DNA of 31,846 bases from Zygnema cylindricum (GCA_037447655.1 JBBHKE010001724.1:1-31846), one strand, 5' to 3'; positions 10,575 to 18,639 are shown, counted from the first letter of the stretch. Numbers and translations are program-made. Notes: generated by a model not told the origin, from the letters alone.

Positions 10575-11048
10575 ATGATTTCCCCAAAAAGCTTCCCTCA
10601 AAAACCAATCTTCTTCTTCCTCCTCTCCCTCCTCCTCTCTCTCCTTTTTATTTCCGCCTGCCCGAAACTCCGGGCAGCTTGGGAAATTTTCGAGCGCCTT
10701 CCCTCCTTCCCCAATTTCCCAATTTCCCAAAATTTCCAAAACTTCCAAAACTTTCAAAATTCCCAAAATTCGAATTTTGGCGCCAAAATTCGCCGAATGT
10801 TGATCTCCTCCAATGAGAGCGTGCCACGTCATCATCCTCTGGACGGGTGGCCGGATGAGGAGGACCAGGCCATGTTCACACGTGCGAGAGAGGTAGAGGA
10901 GGAGAGGAAGAGGGAGGAGAGGAAGGAGGAGGAGGAGAGAGAGGGGGGAGGAGGGAAGAAGGGAGAGAAAAGGAGGAAGAAAGTGGCGCTCATGTTTTTG
11001 ACACGTGGACCAATGCCGCACGACCTACTGTGGGAGAAGTGGCTAAAG
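10575..11048 (+). CDS. GT14 glycosyltransferase, exon 1 (anchor and start of catalytic domain)
   Basis: It encodes 158 codons from the first ATG. Residues about 12-28 (FFFLLSLLLSLLFIS) form a signal-anchor helix expected to hold the enzyme in the Golgi membrane. A low-complexity stem with repeated QNF units follows (about 51-66). HHPLDGWPDEE then occupies the region preceding the family's conserved block. A charged E/K/R-rich tract (about 103-135, encoded by a pure purine run at about 10883-10985) is unusual for the family and looks like a repeat expansion. The exon ends VALMFLTRGPMPHDLLWEKW-LK, the conserved first strand of GT14 enzymes. The donor is AAAG|GTGAGG at 11048/11049, phase 0. Confidence 0.8.
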
Positions 11049-11710
11049 GTGAGGGGGGGGAGGGGAAGGAGAGGGAAGGGCAAGTTGAGGGGGGGGAGGG
11101 GAGAGAGGAGAGGGGAGGGGAAGGTGAGGGGGGGGAGGGGAAGGTGAGGGGGGGGAGGGGAGAGGAGAGGGGAGGGCAAGGGGAAGGGGGAAGGAGAAGG
11201 GAGAGAGCGAGGGAAAGGGGGAAAGGGATGGGAGGAAGGAGAGGTGAGGAAAAACGGAGGAGGGGAAGTGGGTATTTTATTCTTGATCCGAAATTCAATT
11301 CTAATTAACTTTCATTTTTCCTTTTAAATGTTATTATGAATTTCTTATTTTATTATTGAATTATTTAACATACTTTTTTGTATTCCCTTCCTTGCTTCCC
11401 TCTCTACCCTCCCTCCCTCCCTACCTCCCCCTCTCCCTTCCCTCCTTCCATCCGGCTCTTACTCCCTCTCTCTCTCCCTCTCCTCCACTGCCTTGACTAA
11501 CTTTCTCCCTCCCTCCCTCCGTTGCTCCTTCCCTCTCCCTCCCTCCCTCCGTTGCTCCTTCCCTCTCCCTCCCTCCCTCCGTTGCTCCTTCCCTCTCTCT
11601 CCCTCCCTCCGTTGCTCCTTCCCTCTCCCTCCCTCCCTCCGTTTCTCCTTCCCTCTCCCTCCCTCCCTCCGTTGCTCCTTCCCTCTCCCTCCCTCCCCCC
11701 CCCCTGCCAG
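11049..11710 (+). other. GT14 intron 1, G-rich then C/T-rich
   Basis: Between donor GTGAGG and acceptor CCTGCCAG. The first ~220 bases are almost all G and A with G runs of 4-8. An AT-rich spacer of about 110 bases follows, then about 310 bases of C and T. Both splice sites are canonical and phase 0. G-quadruplex formation is plausible in the first half, and the two halves are partly complementary. Confidence 0.75.
11521..11700 (+). repeat. 30-bp minisatellite, six units
   Basis: Unit GTTGCTCCTTCCCTCTCCCT plus CCCTCCCTCC, in perfect 30-bp register at 11521, 11551, 11581, 11611, 11641 and 11671. There are only a few substitutions (GTTTCTCC in unit 5, CTCTCTCT in unit 3, a C run in unit 6). 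It lies just upstream of the intron 1 acceptor and would act as an extended pyrimidine tract. Confidence 0.95.
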
Positions 11711-11824
11711 GGACACGAGGATCTCTTCACTGTCTACATCCACTCCTCCACTTTGGGCTTCAAATATAACGCGAATACGACAAAAGCAACAGTATTTTAT
11801 GGGAGGGATATTCCCAACATACAG
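11711..11824 (+). CDS. GT14 glycosyltransferase, exon 2
   Basis: It encodes 38 codons in phase 0 between the acceptor TGCCAG at 11705-11710 and the donor ACAG|GTTTCT. The translation GHEDLFTVYIHSS...ATVFYGRDIPNIQ corresponds to the GHEGLFSIYVH...SVFYGRQIPS segment of plant GT14 proteins. It continues directly from the WEKWLK of exon 1. There are no internal stops or frameshifts. Confidence 0.85.
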
Positions 11825-12148
11825 GTTTCTCTCTCCCTCTCTCCCTCTCTCCCTCTGTCTCTCTCTGTGTCTCTGTCTCTCTTTATCTATCTATCTATCT
11901 CTCTATTTCTCTCTTTATTTCTCCCTCTATTCCCCCCTTCCCCTCTCTCTCTCTCTCTCTCTCTCTTAATTTCTCTCTCTATCTTTCCTCTCACTCTCGC
12001 TTTCTCTCTCTCCATATCTATTTTTTTCTAGCATTCCTCCCATTTGATCCTCATTTTTCCGCCTCTCTCTCTCTCCTTGCCCTTCACTTTTACCCAATCC
12101 ATCCTCCCTCTTCCTCCTTCCCAATCATTCCCACGATTTCCATACTCA

Positions 12149-12217
<69 letters not shown>

Positions 12218-12236
12218 CACCCGCCTCCCGATCCTT

Positions 12237-12280
<44 letters not shown>

Positions 12281-12890
12281 ATGTACCCGCCTCCCGATCC
12301 TTGCTCTCTCTCTCTCTCTATCCACTCCCTTTCATCCGTCCTCTAATTCTTCCATTACACTTAAATCCCAATCCTCACTCCCCACCCTCCTTCCCTTCCT
12401 CTCCCTCTTCCCCCGATTGCATCCTTCCACCAATCACTCTCTATCCCTCCCGATATCTCTCCCGTGTCTCACTCTTCTCCCCTTCTACCCTCCCTTCTCT
12501 GTTTTTCTTCCCTTCCTTCCCTTTATTTTCTATCACTAACCTCCCTCTCCCATCCCCCCCATATACCCCTCCCTCCTTCCCCTCTCCCAACTCCACTCAA
12601 CCCTCTATTCTCTCTCTCTCCCAAAATCTCCTCCACCTCCCTTTTCCAAATTTCCCCTCTCTCCTACTCTTCCTCCTCTCTCTCCCTCTACCATCGTCAA
12701 CACTCCCCCCTCTCTCTCCCCCTCACCCATCCCCTCTCGCACTCTCTCTAAATCTCCAATCCATCCCTTTCTGCTTCTTCCCACCTGCGCTTTCCTCTCC
12801 CTTTCTCCTTCCACTCCTCACTGACTCCCTCTCCCTCTCCCTTTCCCTCTCCCTCTCTCTCTCTCCCCTCCTCTTTCTCCACCCCCCCAG
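11825..12890 (+). repeat. GT14 intron 2, CT-rich with (TC)n arrays
   Basis: More than 1 kb of almost pure pyrimidine sequence. It includes (TC)n arrays at about 12152-12214 and 12237-12279 separated by a short cassette, ACCCGCCTCCCGATCCTTGC, that recurs at about 12285-12304. The long Ser/Leu/Pro-rich open frames here are artefacts of the composition. The acceptor CCCCCCCAG at 12882-12890 is canonical. Confidence 0.85.
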
Positions 12891-12991
12891 GTCAAGTGGG
12901 GCACTCTCGCTCTCCTCCGAGCGGAGCGGCGGCTTCTGGCGACCGCCCTGGCAGATAAAGAAAACGACCGTTTTGTCTTATTATCAGAAAA
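12891..12991 (+). CDS. GT14 glycosyltransferase, exon 3 (end uncertain)
   Basis: It starts in phase 0 after the acceptor and encodes VKWGTLALLRAERRLLATAL followed by ADKENDRFVLLSE. This is the strongly conserved WG...AERRLL..AL...FVLLSE core of GT14 enzymes. After LLSE the reading runs into KYDNLTFLLL and a stop at 13020. That tail is not family-like and overlaps the first unit of a 19-bp minisatellite. A weak donor AA|GTACGA at 12991/12992 may end the exon; otherwise the gene is broken here. Confidence 0.8.
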
Positions 12992-13004
12992 GTACGACAA
13001 TTTG

Positions 13005-13100
13005 ACGTTTTTGCTATTATAATACGTTTTTGTTGTTATAATACGTTTTTGTTATTATAATACGTTTTTGTAAATATAATACGTTTTTGTTATTATTATT
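13005..13100 (+). repeat. 19-bp AT-rich minisatellite, about five units
   Basis: ACGTTTTTG recurs at 13005, 13024, 13043, 13062 and 13081, an exact 19-bp period (unit ACGTTTTTGTTATTATAAT). The first unit lies within the open frame that runs out of GT14 exon 3, so the array marks the point where similarity to the family ends. Confidence 0.92.
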
Positions 13101-13788
13101 TTTTTTTTTCACCACATTTTTTTTTTATCGATGTTTTTATCGATATTATTTATTATCGCTTTCATATTATCGTTATTAATTTTTAGCATTATTCGTTTTT
13201 ATCGCTGTTTTTATTATTTTTTTATGGAAGGATCGGAATTAGTGTGGACAAGCAGCGAGTTTTTGCGAGATCCTTGACTGATTTTTTCCTTTTTTTTCCT
13301 TTAATTTTTTTTTTATTCTTTGAAATTTCTTAGTCACGATCATCTCTTTTGTATTAGTATGCTTTTCTATTTTATCTATGTATCTATCTATTTATTTGTT
13401 CATATATTTGTTTATTTTTTTTTTTTTTTTTTTATTTTGGACCTCACAAGACGCCCATTTTTTTTTTTCCCGCTCATTTTATCGATTGCTTGTATCAGTT
13501 TATTTATTTTTAATATTTTTTTCGAACATTTTCAACCCTTTTTTTTAGTATATTTTCTTTTAAAAAAGGTGAAGTAGCGAAATGTGTATTTCCCATACAT
13601 CTTTTATCTCTAAATGAGCCCAAAAACCCTAAAACACCTATTTTTTCCCCTTAAAATCGAAAAAACCTCAAACTACTGAAGATTTTCACAAAATCTTTAA
13701 TCTTCAAAAAACTTCAAAAATCTTCCGAAAACCTTCAAAAAACCTCGGAAAACCCTAAAACACCCACAAATAGTGTGGAAAATGGCAG
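13101..13788. other. AT-rich interval inside the GT14 locus
   Basis: T-rich sequence with TTATCG words (13125-13215) and homopolymers, then repeated AAAACCCTAAAACACC/CTTCAAAA motifs at about 13630-13770. No GT14 middle exon could be recognised in any frame. Confidence 0.45.
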
Positions 13789-13887
13789 GTTTCTTTGGAA
13801 AATTCTTATCAATTGAAGGGAGAGGACTCGTTGGATTCAGGTCCTATTGTGAATATATACGATACAACTCTCAGAGATGGGGCTCAG
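13789..13887 (+). CDS. Exon fragment of a citramalate/homocitrate/isopropylmalate-synthase family enzyme
   Basis: The 99-bp block reads without a stop in phase 0 and ends GPIVNIYDTTLRDGAQ. This is the first beta strand and catalytic signature of the DRE-TIM metallolyase family (LeuA, CimA, AksA). The Asp of YDTTLRD is the metal ligand and the following Arg is catalytic in characterised members. The DGAQ form is more usual in citramalate/homocitrate-type enzymes, whereas plant isopropylmalate synthases have DGEQ. It is flanked by AG at 13787-13788 (weak pyrimidine tract) and a good donor CTCAG|GTATCT. No other part of such an enzyme is visible nearby, and it lies between exons of the GT14 gene on the same strand. 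It looks like a captured or displaced exon rather than a gene. Confidence 0.65.
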
Positions 13888-14100
13888 GTATCTCTCTCTC
13901 TCTCCCTGTCCCCCCTCATATCTCTCTCTGTCTCCCTCTCTCTCTCTCCCTCTTCCCTTTCTCCCCTCTCTTTCCTCGCTCCTCTCTCTCTCCCCTCTCT
14001 CCCCCTCTCTCTCTGTCTCCCCTTTCTTCTGTCTCCCTCTCTCTCCCTCTATCTCCTTCTATCTCTCTTTCTTCCCTCTCTTTCCTCTCTCCTCTCTCCG
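13888..14100 (+). repeat. CT-rich sequence between the two synthase exon copies
   Basis: Nearly pure C/T following the donor GTATCTCTCT. It has no distinct repeat unit. The Ser/Leu/Pro frames across it are compositional. Confidence 0.85.
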
Positions 14101-14155
14101 CATTCGGTTTTGTGCGGTGAATATCTACAATACTACTCCCAGAGATGGGGCTTAG
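14101..14155 (+). pseudogene. Decayed duplicate of the synthase exon end
   Basis: GTGAATATCTACAATACTAC onwards matches the last 39 exon bases and the donor of 13789-13887 with five differences over 47 bases. It translates to VNIYNTTPRDGA and then TAG at the splice junction. The metal-binding Asp is replaced by Asn and the Leu by Pro. The GGTATCT donor is preserved. Confidence 0.8.
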
Positions 14156-14605
14156 GTATCTCTTTCTCCCCCCCTCCCTCTCTCTCCGTCCCCTCCTCTC
14201 TCTCTCTCTCTCTCTTTCACTCCCCTACCTCTTTCTCTCTCTTTTTCAGAGTCTTCCAGGGTTTTTTGGAGTACTTTTCTCTCTCTCTTCTCTCTCCTCT
14301 CTCGTCTCCCTTTCTTCTCCCCCTCTCTTCTCTCCTCTCCCTTTCTTCTCCCCTTCTCCTCTCTCCTCTCCCCTCTCTCCTCTCCCTTCTCCCTCTCTTC
14401 CCACTCCTCTCCCCTTCTATTTTATCCTCTCTTTTTTCTACACTAGGAAAAAGAGGAAAAAAAGTAAAAGTGAAAACCGTTAATAGAAAGTAATGGAGTT
14501 TGGGGCGAAAAAAAAAAGAAAAAAAAATGACAATTTTAATCTTTTTCTGAAGAAAATGGAACTAATTGGAAAGTAACAAAAGGAAGAAAAAAAAGAAAAA
14601 GTCAG
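14156..14605. other. CT-rich then A-rich interval before the last GT14 exon
   Basis: Pyrimidine-rich to about 14440, with an acceptor-like CTCTTTTTCAG at about 14238-14248 that leads into no recognised coding sequence. It then becomes A-rich. I could not find the missing GT14 catalytic exons here. Confidence 0.5.
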
Positions 14606-14794
14606 GAAAAATTTATGAATGAAAACCTTTTTATGCCGGAAGGACTTCAACGGTTATGGAGTGAACGGATTCCATGTAAAGTGAACGGAAAATTTCGACA
14701 TTGTTATTTGTTCGCGAGAAAATTCGCGGATCACGATACGCCGAAATTGTTGGAGGTCGCGGAAAAACTCAGTTTAATAAAAGAACAAAAATAG
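14606..14794 (+). CDS. GT14 glycosyltransferase, C-terminal exon
   Basis: The open frame runs from a possible acceptor GTCAG at 14601-14605 to the TAG at 14792-14794. It contains SERIPCKVNGKFRHCYLF followed by ARKF and LLEVAEKL. The pattern PC..NG..R.CYLFARKF...LL is the conserved C-terminus of plant GT14/DUF266 proteins, including the last conserved Cys. The first part (EKFMNENLFMPEGLQRLW) is less conserved, so the exon start is uncertain. Its presence shows that the GT14 locus spans 10575-14794 and that sequence between exon 3 and this exon has been lost or replaced. Confidence 0.7.
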   Translation, partial: EKFMNENLFMPEGLQRLWSERIPCKVNGKFRHCYLFARKFADHDTPKLLEVAEKLSLIKEQK

Positions 14795-14905
14795 GGAGAG
14801 AGGGGGAGATGGAGGGAGGGAGAGAGGGAGAGAGGGGGAGATGGAGAGAGGGAGAGAGGGAGAGAGGGAGGGAGGGAGAGAGGGAGAGAGGGAGGAAGGG
14901 GAGAG
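14795..14905 (+). repeat. Purine (GGGAGA)n tract after the stop codon
   Basis: Imperfect repeats of AGGGAGAG and GGGGAGATGGAG begin directly at the GT14 stop and would lie in its 3' untranslated region. Confidence 0.9.
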
Positions 14906-14913
14906 GAATGTTT

Positions 14914-14919
14914 AATAAA
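14914..14919 (+). promoter_or_regulatory. Candidate polyadenylation signal
   Basis: AATAAA about 120 bases after the GT14 stop codon, at a normal distance for a 3' end. The hexamer is common in AT-rich sequence, so this is only a candidate. Confidence 0.35.
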
Positions 14920-16492
14920 TGAGAAATTTTGACGAAGGTTAGGTGTCGGTGTTGAGTGGTAGGAAATGGGGAGTGGGAGGGGGAAGAAAAGAAGAGGGAG
15001 GGAGGGAGGGATAGATGGGAGAGGGGAAAGAGATGATTAAAAAATGAGATCGGTGTAGGAAAATTTAGTGTCTATTTTTAGGTGTTAAAAAATGGTGCTG
15101 TTATAATAAGACGGGTAAAGGGATTCTTTTAGAAGGTAGAGTAATTTAGAAATAGAAAAAAGAATATTCTTATTTGTTTTTTTTTGTATATTTCTCTTTT
15201 TTTTTATAGGGGGAAAGGAAGGAGTTTTAGAAAACTTTTGCAGTTTTAGAACACAATTCAACAAGCTTTTCCGGGAAAAAGAGAAACAACACTTTTTCTC
15301 TTAGCATGTGCGAGTTGTATTAAGTCTACTTTTTCTTTGTTCCAGTCTCTCTTTAATTTGTATTATACCATGTTTTTTGTTTCAATGTAAGAACAAAGTC
15401 GAAGGTTGCTCAAGTGGGAAAATTGAGTAAAAATTGTGTTCAGCCCATTGTGCGAATCGGCTGAAGTCGCGTCAGTATGGTGTTTGTCTGTCTCGTTGCT
15501 TTGTGTTCGGTCACCAAGTTTCGATAGTGAGTAGTGGAGAACGTCTCGGTGGCCTTTGTGTCATGTACAATTTGATAGTGCAGAATTAGTCTGATTGTAG
15601 TCTGTGTAACAGTGTTGAGAGAGAAACATTTTTGAGAATTGTAAAAAAACCCTTCAGTGAATATATAGATATTGGTCAAACGCACGTGTACTTTGTGGTG
15701 TATGCTTTGTGAGTGTTTTGTTGTGCTTCCACTTGTGAAATACTCTATTGTTGTGCACTCTGATTTAAGTCGCCATCCTATCGTTTGGCATCAAGGTAGG
15801 TTACTGCTCCCGTAAGATAGTGGTGATGGGAAGGAAAAAGAAATCGACACCTTCCCACCGACGGGTCTAAGGACCCAAACGGAGCTTTCGTAAGATCCTC
15901 GGTCTCTTGAAGTCTCGTCTCGTGACCCGAATGAATGGGCGTTAAGTTTTTGAGGAGCCCAATATGAAGAACTGCTTCCTACTGATCCTTTGAACACAAA
16001 AAGTTGTGAGATCACCTTTTATAGTCCCGATAGTGGTCCAGGATGGTTAGTACTCTAAGTCTTAATTATAGTAGAGTGCACTTGTGGAGTCAATCCTCCA
16101 TTCCACCACCCGGAGAGCGGTGCGCCAAGAGGAATACCTTTAAAAGGTGTACACACATAAATGGTGGGCCGTTGTTGTTATCCACTTAGCCGAGGCATGG
16201 GACCGTATTAAGCGCGTACAACCTAGTGTGGAACGTTTTTAACAATTCAAGCGGAAGTTTTATAAAAAGGGAGGTTTATATCGGAAAAGGGCATTTTTCA
16301 TTGCTTAAGAGGATTATGTGTGTTTTCACAATGTGTCTCTTTCTCATTTACCAAATAGGCTAATTATTGAGTAAGGGTGCGTCTCCATGTTCTTGAAACT
16401 TAGAGAAATAACTTTGTTTTTTAGCGCATATCCGGCGGACCCGGATTTCAGGTGTCCCTATGTGTAACAACGACATAGTTACTTAAGGGTGT
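14920..16492. other. Interval without a recognisable gene
   Basis: Purine-rich to about 15040, then mixed sequence. At 15784-15796 TTTGGCATCAAGG loosely resembles the common plant primer-binding site TTGGTATCAGAGC, so 15300-15783 could be an old LTR and 15800-16490 its internal region. No gag or pol motif supports that. Confidence 0.3.
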
Positions 16493-17057
16493 TGTTGAGA
16501 TTCAGAAGAAGTGGTCATAGGATCGATCAATTACAAGACAGGAAGCTAAGGAAAACAATTCTATATATGAGAAAGCAAAGCTTAATTACTGAACAAGAAA
16601 GAAGATAGATTAATTCCACGACAAAATAAGCACTCAGTGTAAAACTAGCAGTAGTGAAAAATTGGAGAGAATCATTCAGTAGATTGATGATTCATTGATG
16701 CATAGCTTTGGTACATTTTTATATGTGTAGGTGTCGTGTAGACCTATGCAACTTGTGTGTCACGTAAAGAAATAGAATCTAACTTGTGACACACATAGAC
16801 CAATCAAAGACCGCCAAGTACAAAATGTCCGCACGCTTTTTTGTCACGTATACTCAAAATTTGCGGCTACTTGACTTCCCGTACACTACAAGTCAAGGAC
16901 CACGTTTTCACAAAAACTTGACGTCTACGTATATGTACCTTCACCTCTATCAACCGTACATATAACTAACAAGACTCCAGTTGATTTATTCACACGTCAC
17001 TTTGACTATGTTTGACTTTCTAGTCCTTAGCTGAAAATGGATGTTGAAATCTAAACA
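16493..17057 (-). mobile_element. 3' LTR of copia element C (565 bp)
   Basis: On the minus strand it begins TGTTTAGATTTC and ends GAATCTCAACA, so the ends are TG...CA with inverted TGTTNAGATT. A purine tract lies immediately upstream (17058-17077 on the plus strand), and the RNase H end precedes that, which fixes it as the 3' LTR of a minus-strand element. A TATAAAAA word occurs at about 16713-16725 (minus sense). The sequence is unrelated to the LTRs of A, B, D and E. Confidence 0.85.
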
Positions 17058-17077
17058 CCCCCTCTCTGGGTCATTTT
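17058..17077 (-). other. Polypurine tract of element C
   Basis: Minus strand AATGACCCAGAGAGGGGG lies directly before the LTR's TG, where second-strand priming is expected. Confidence 0.7.
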
Positions 17078-17100
17078 CTGCATACTATAAATTGTCCTCA

Positions 17101-17331
17101 CTAAATAGGACTAACTCCTGTGAGCTGATTACAAACAACTATTTTATCTCGAGGAACTGCCTTAGTCAAGTGATCTACTGCTTGTTGAGCTGAACTAACA
17201 AACTCAAACTTTAAAACTTTCTTTTCAACATGTTCTCTCACAAAATGTGTTTGAATGTCTATATGTTTTGTCCTTGCATGGTAAACTGGATTTTTTGTTG
17301 AAAAGAGGTAATTAATAGTTCACTTCCCTAT
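17101..17331 (-). pseudogene. Copia element C, RNase H C-terminus
   Basis: The minus strand encodes NPVYHARTKHIDIQTHFVRE and, further on, AVDHLTKAVPR before a TAG at 17101-17103. This is the hallmark end of Ty1-copia RNase H (NPVFHARTKHIEI.YHFVRE...DILTK). The frame is open with no lesions, but everything upstream is missing: at about 17332 it meets the solo LTR E. It differs from the RNase H end of element D at 31690-31845, so C is another copia family. Confidence 0.85.
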
Positions 17332-17334
17332 TTT

Positions 17335-18179
17335 ACTTTTGCTTTAAAGAAAGAGAGTGAGGATCAAAGGCGCGCCATGGCTGCCGCAATATTTAGAAAG
17401 TGGCAGTTTTTGAAGTAAAGGGTATTTTGCTAAAATGATGCCTAAGCCAAGATTTGCACCTGTGACCTCTAGACTCTCTATAGCCTAACGCCTTAACCAT
17501 TAAAGCGTAAAAACGATACACGTGAAGGATTTCATAAATATATAAACATTAACGCAACAGCTAATTAACAGCAGACTAACCAAAAGGAGCAATTTCTGCA
17601 TCTACGCGAATCTGAACCGTGTAAAATATGTTTTGATCGGACGGCCGGCATTATAGCCGCCACGCTAAGTGAGCTTTTGGCGGCATACGGAGATATCGTC
17701 ACAAGGTGCCACGTGGCGCCACATTACTTGATACCGGAGAAGATGAGAGGAGGAACCATGGCTTCCGATTTGACAGGTGTCACCTTGTAGACCTTGTCGT
17801 ACAATAGTCCTACAATAAGTACATCGTCCATTGTACCTTCTTGTACTATATAGTGTTCCTATTGGACTAGGATTTAGTAGTAGGTAGTCGTGAGTAGGCA
17901 GACCAAGACTTAGTAAAATTTAGGTACCTCTCTCTCTAAGAGAGCTTGTAACTATAAAGGTCATCTTTGAGCAACCATAGCTTACAGCTCAGGTGAGCAA
18001 ATTCAGTGATTCTTTTTGCGATTGACTCAGGGGAGTCTTGTCCTCACAGGGGTGAGAGTGGTCAGAATATTTGTGTGCCTGGGCGGCGCTTATTCAGCGG
18101 GAAAGTAGAAGGGGCAAATATTATCCTAGAGGCTTTACATAGGCTGCTCATTCTGTGGGTTAATGGAGACCACAGAATT
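17335..18179 (+). mobile_element. Solo LTR E, A/B/D family, plus-sense (boundaries approximate)
   Basis: The right two-thirds align with the reverse complement of 24838-25882. Shared landmarks are CCACGTGGC, CTCTCTCTAAGAGAGCTTGT, GAGCAAATTCAG, TGATTCTTTTTGCGATTGAC and TATCCTAGAGGC. It ends near ACAGAATTTCA at 18179 and is followed directly by element A's RT in the opposite orientation, without a primer-binding site. There is no matching RNase H on its left. It is therefore a solo LTR or a recombination product. The left end lacks a clear TG, and no target duplication was found. Confidence 0.65.
17441..17506 (-). repeat. tRNA-like segment inside LTR E
   Basis: On the minus strand TTAATGGTTAAGGCGTTAGG resembles a tRNA D-arm/A box, and GGTGCAAATCT about 30 bases later resembles a B box. 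Equivalent segments lie in the LTRs at 25590-25672 and 31394-31473, always antisense to the LTR. It does not look like a complete functional tRNA gene. Confidence 0.55.
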
Positions 18180-18180
18180 T

Positions 18181-18437
18181 CAGTAGTCAATTCCCTCTTT
18201 TTATGGGTAAATCCTTTGTCCACTAACCGATTCTTATAGCGCTCAATGGTTTTATTTGGGTTTAGTTTGAGCTTAAATATCCACTTACACCCAATTCACT
18301 TCCTATCACAAAGACAATCCACCAATTCCCATGTATCGGCCGCCGTAATTGAGGCCATCTCCTTATTAATGGCTATCTTCCACCGGTTTCTCTTAGGACA
18401 AGTCTTTGCCTCGTTATAAGTTTGAGGTTTATCAGGG
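18181..18437 (-). pseudogene. Element A reverse transcriptase, N-terminal part
   Basis: The minus strand reads NRWKIAINKEMASI, TWELVD, IGCKWIFKLKLNPN and IERYKNRLVDKGFTHK. These correspond to the W..A...E..S, TWELVD, IGCKWVFK.K and RYKARLVAKG.TQ motifs at the start of copia RT. One stop falls in the CDRK*IG stretch. It breaks off at the solo LTR, before the catalytic YVDD. Confidence 0.85.
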
Positions 18438-18450
18438 TGAGATAGTTTGG

Positions 18451-18639
18451 TTACCTTATTGTTAACTTGTCTCTCTTGCAGTATTTTGCTGCTTTTCTTC
18501 CCCCGTCAAACTCGGTTGCCGGAATAGATGGCTCCCTTCCATTCTTCCGAACAGTTTCTACTTCTCCCCTATCTCTTGCTTCCGGGTCGATTTCCACCAC
18601 GTGTTCCGCTTCGGTTGGAGTTGATTCTAGGGATTTCAC
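18451..18639 (-). pseudogene. Element A integrase-RT linker
   Basis: An open frame rich in charged residues (EVDP-like, RDRGEVETVRKNGREP) lies between the integrase C-terminus and RT, as in other copia polyproteins, where this linker is poorly conserved. It is supported only by position and open frame. Confidence 0.4.

Larger units (their letters stand above)
10575..14794 (+). pseudogene. GT14 (DUF266/BC10-like) glycosyltransferase gene, middle of catalytic domain missing
   Basis: Four exons of a Golgi type II glycosyltransferase of the Core-2/I-branching (GT14) family can be read: 10575-11048, 11711-11824, 12891-about 12991, and about 14606-14794. In plants this family is linked to cell-wall or glycoprotein glycosylation; the exact substrate is unknown. 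The order is N-terminal anchor, VALMFLTRGPMP, LFTVYIHSS, FYGRDIP, VKWGTLALLRAERRLL, RFVLLSE, and finally HCYLFARKF before a stop. Family members carry about 200 further residues between LLSE and the C-terminal CYLFARKF block, including the acceptor and nucleotide-sugar region. I found none of them between 12992 and 14605. That gap instead holds a 19-bp minisatellite and an unrelated enzyme exon. The gene is therefore probably non-functional or chimeric, unless very small exons were overlooked in the CT-rich sequence. Confidence 0.75.

Noticed and set aside
11521-11700. CRISPR-like regular repeat
   Set aside because: The 30-bp units are contiguous with no spacers and lie in a pyrimidine-rich intron; this is a minisatellite.
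11459-12814. Long Ser/Leu/Pro- or Arg/Glu/Gly-rich open frames on both strands
   Set aside because: They are translations of C/T- or G/A-only tracts in introns, are open in several frames at once and contain no domain.
13773-14493. Read-through frames from the synthase signature into Ser/Leu repeats
   Set aside because: The exon ends at a good donor (13887/13888). The continuation is CT-tract translation and does not resemble the enzyme.
15784-16490. Additional LTR element starting at a TTTGGCATCAAGG primer site
   Set aside because: The match to the usual site is imperfect, no LTR partner or gag/pol motif was found, and the preceding sequence lacks a clear CA end.
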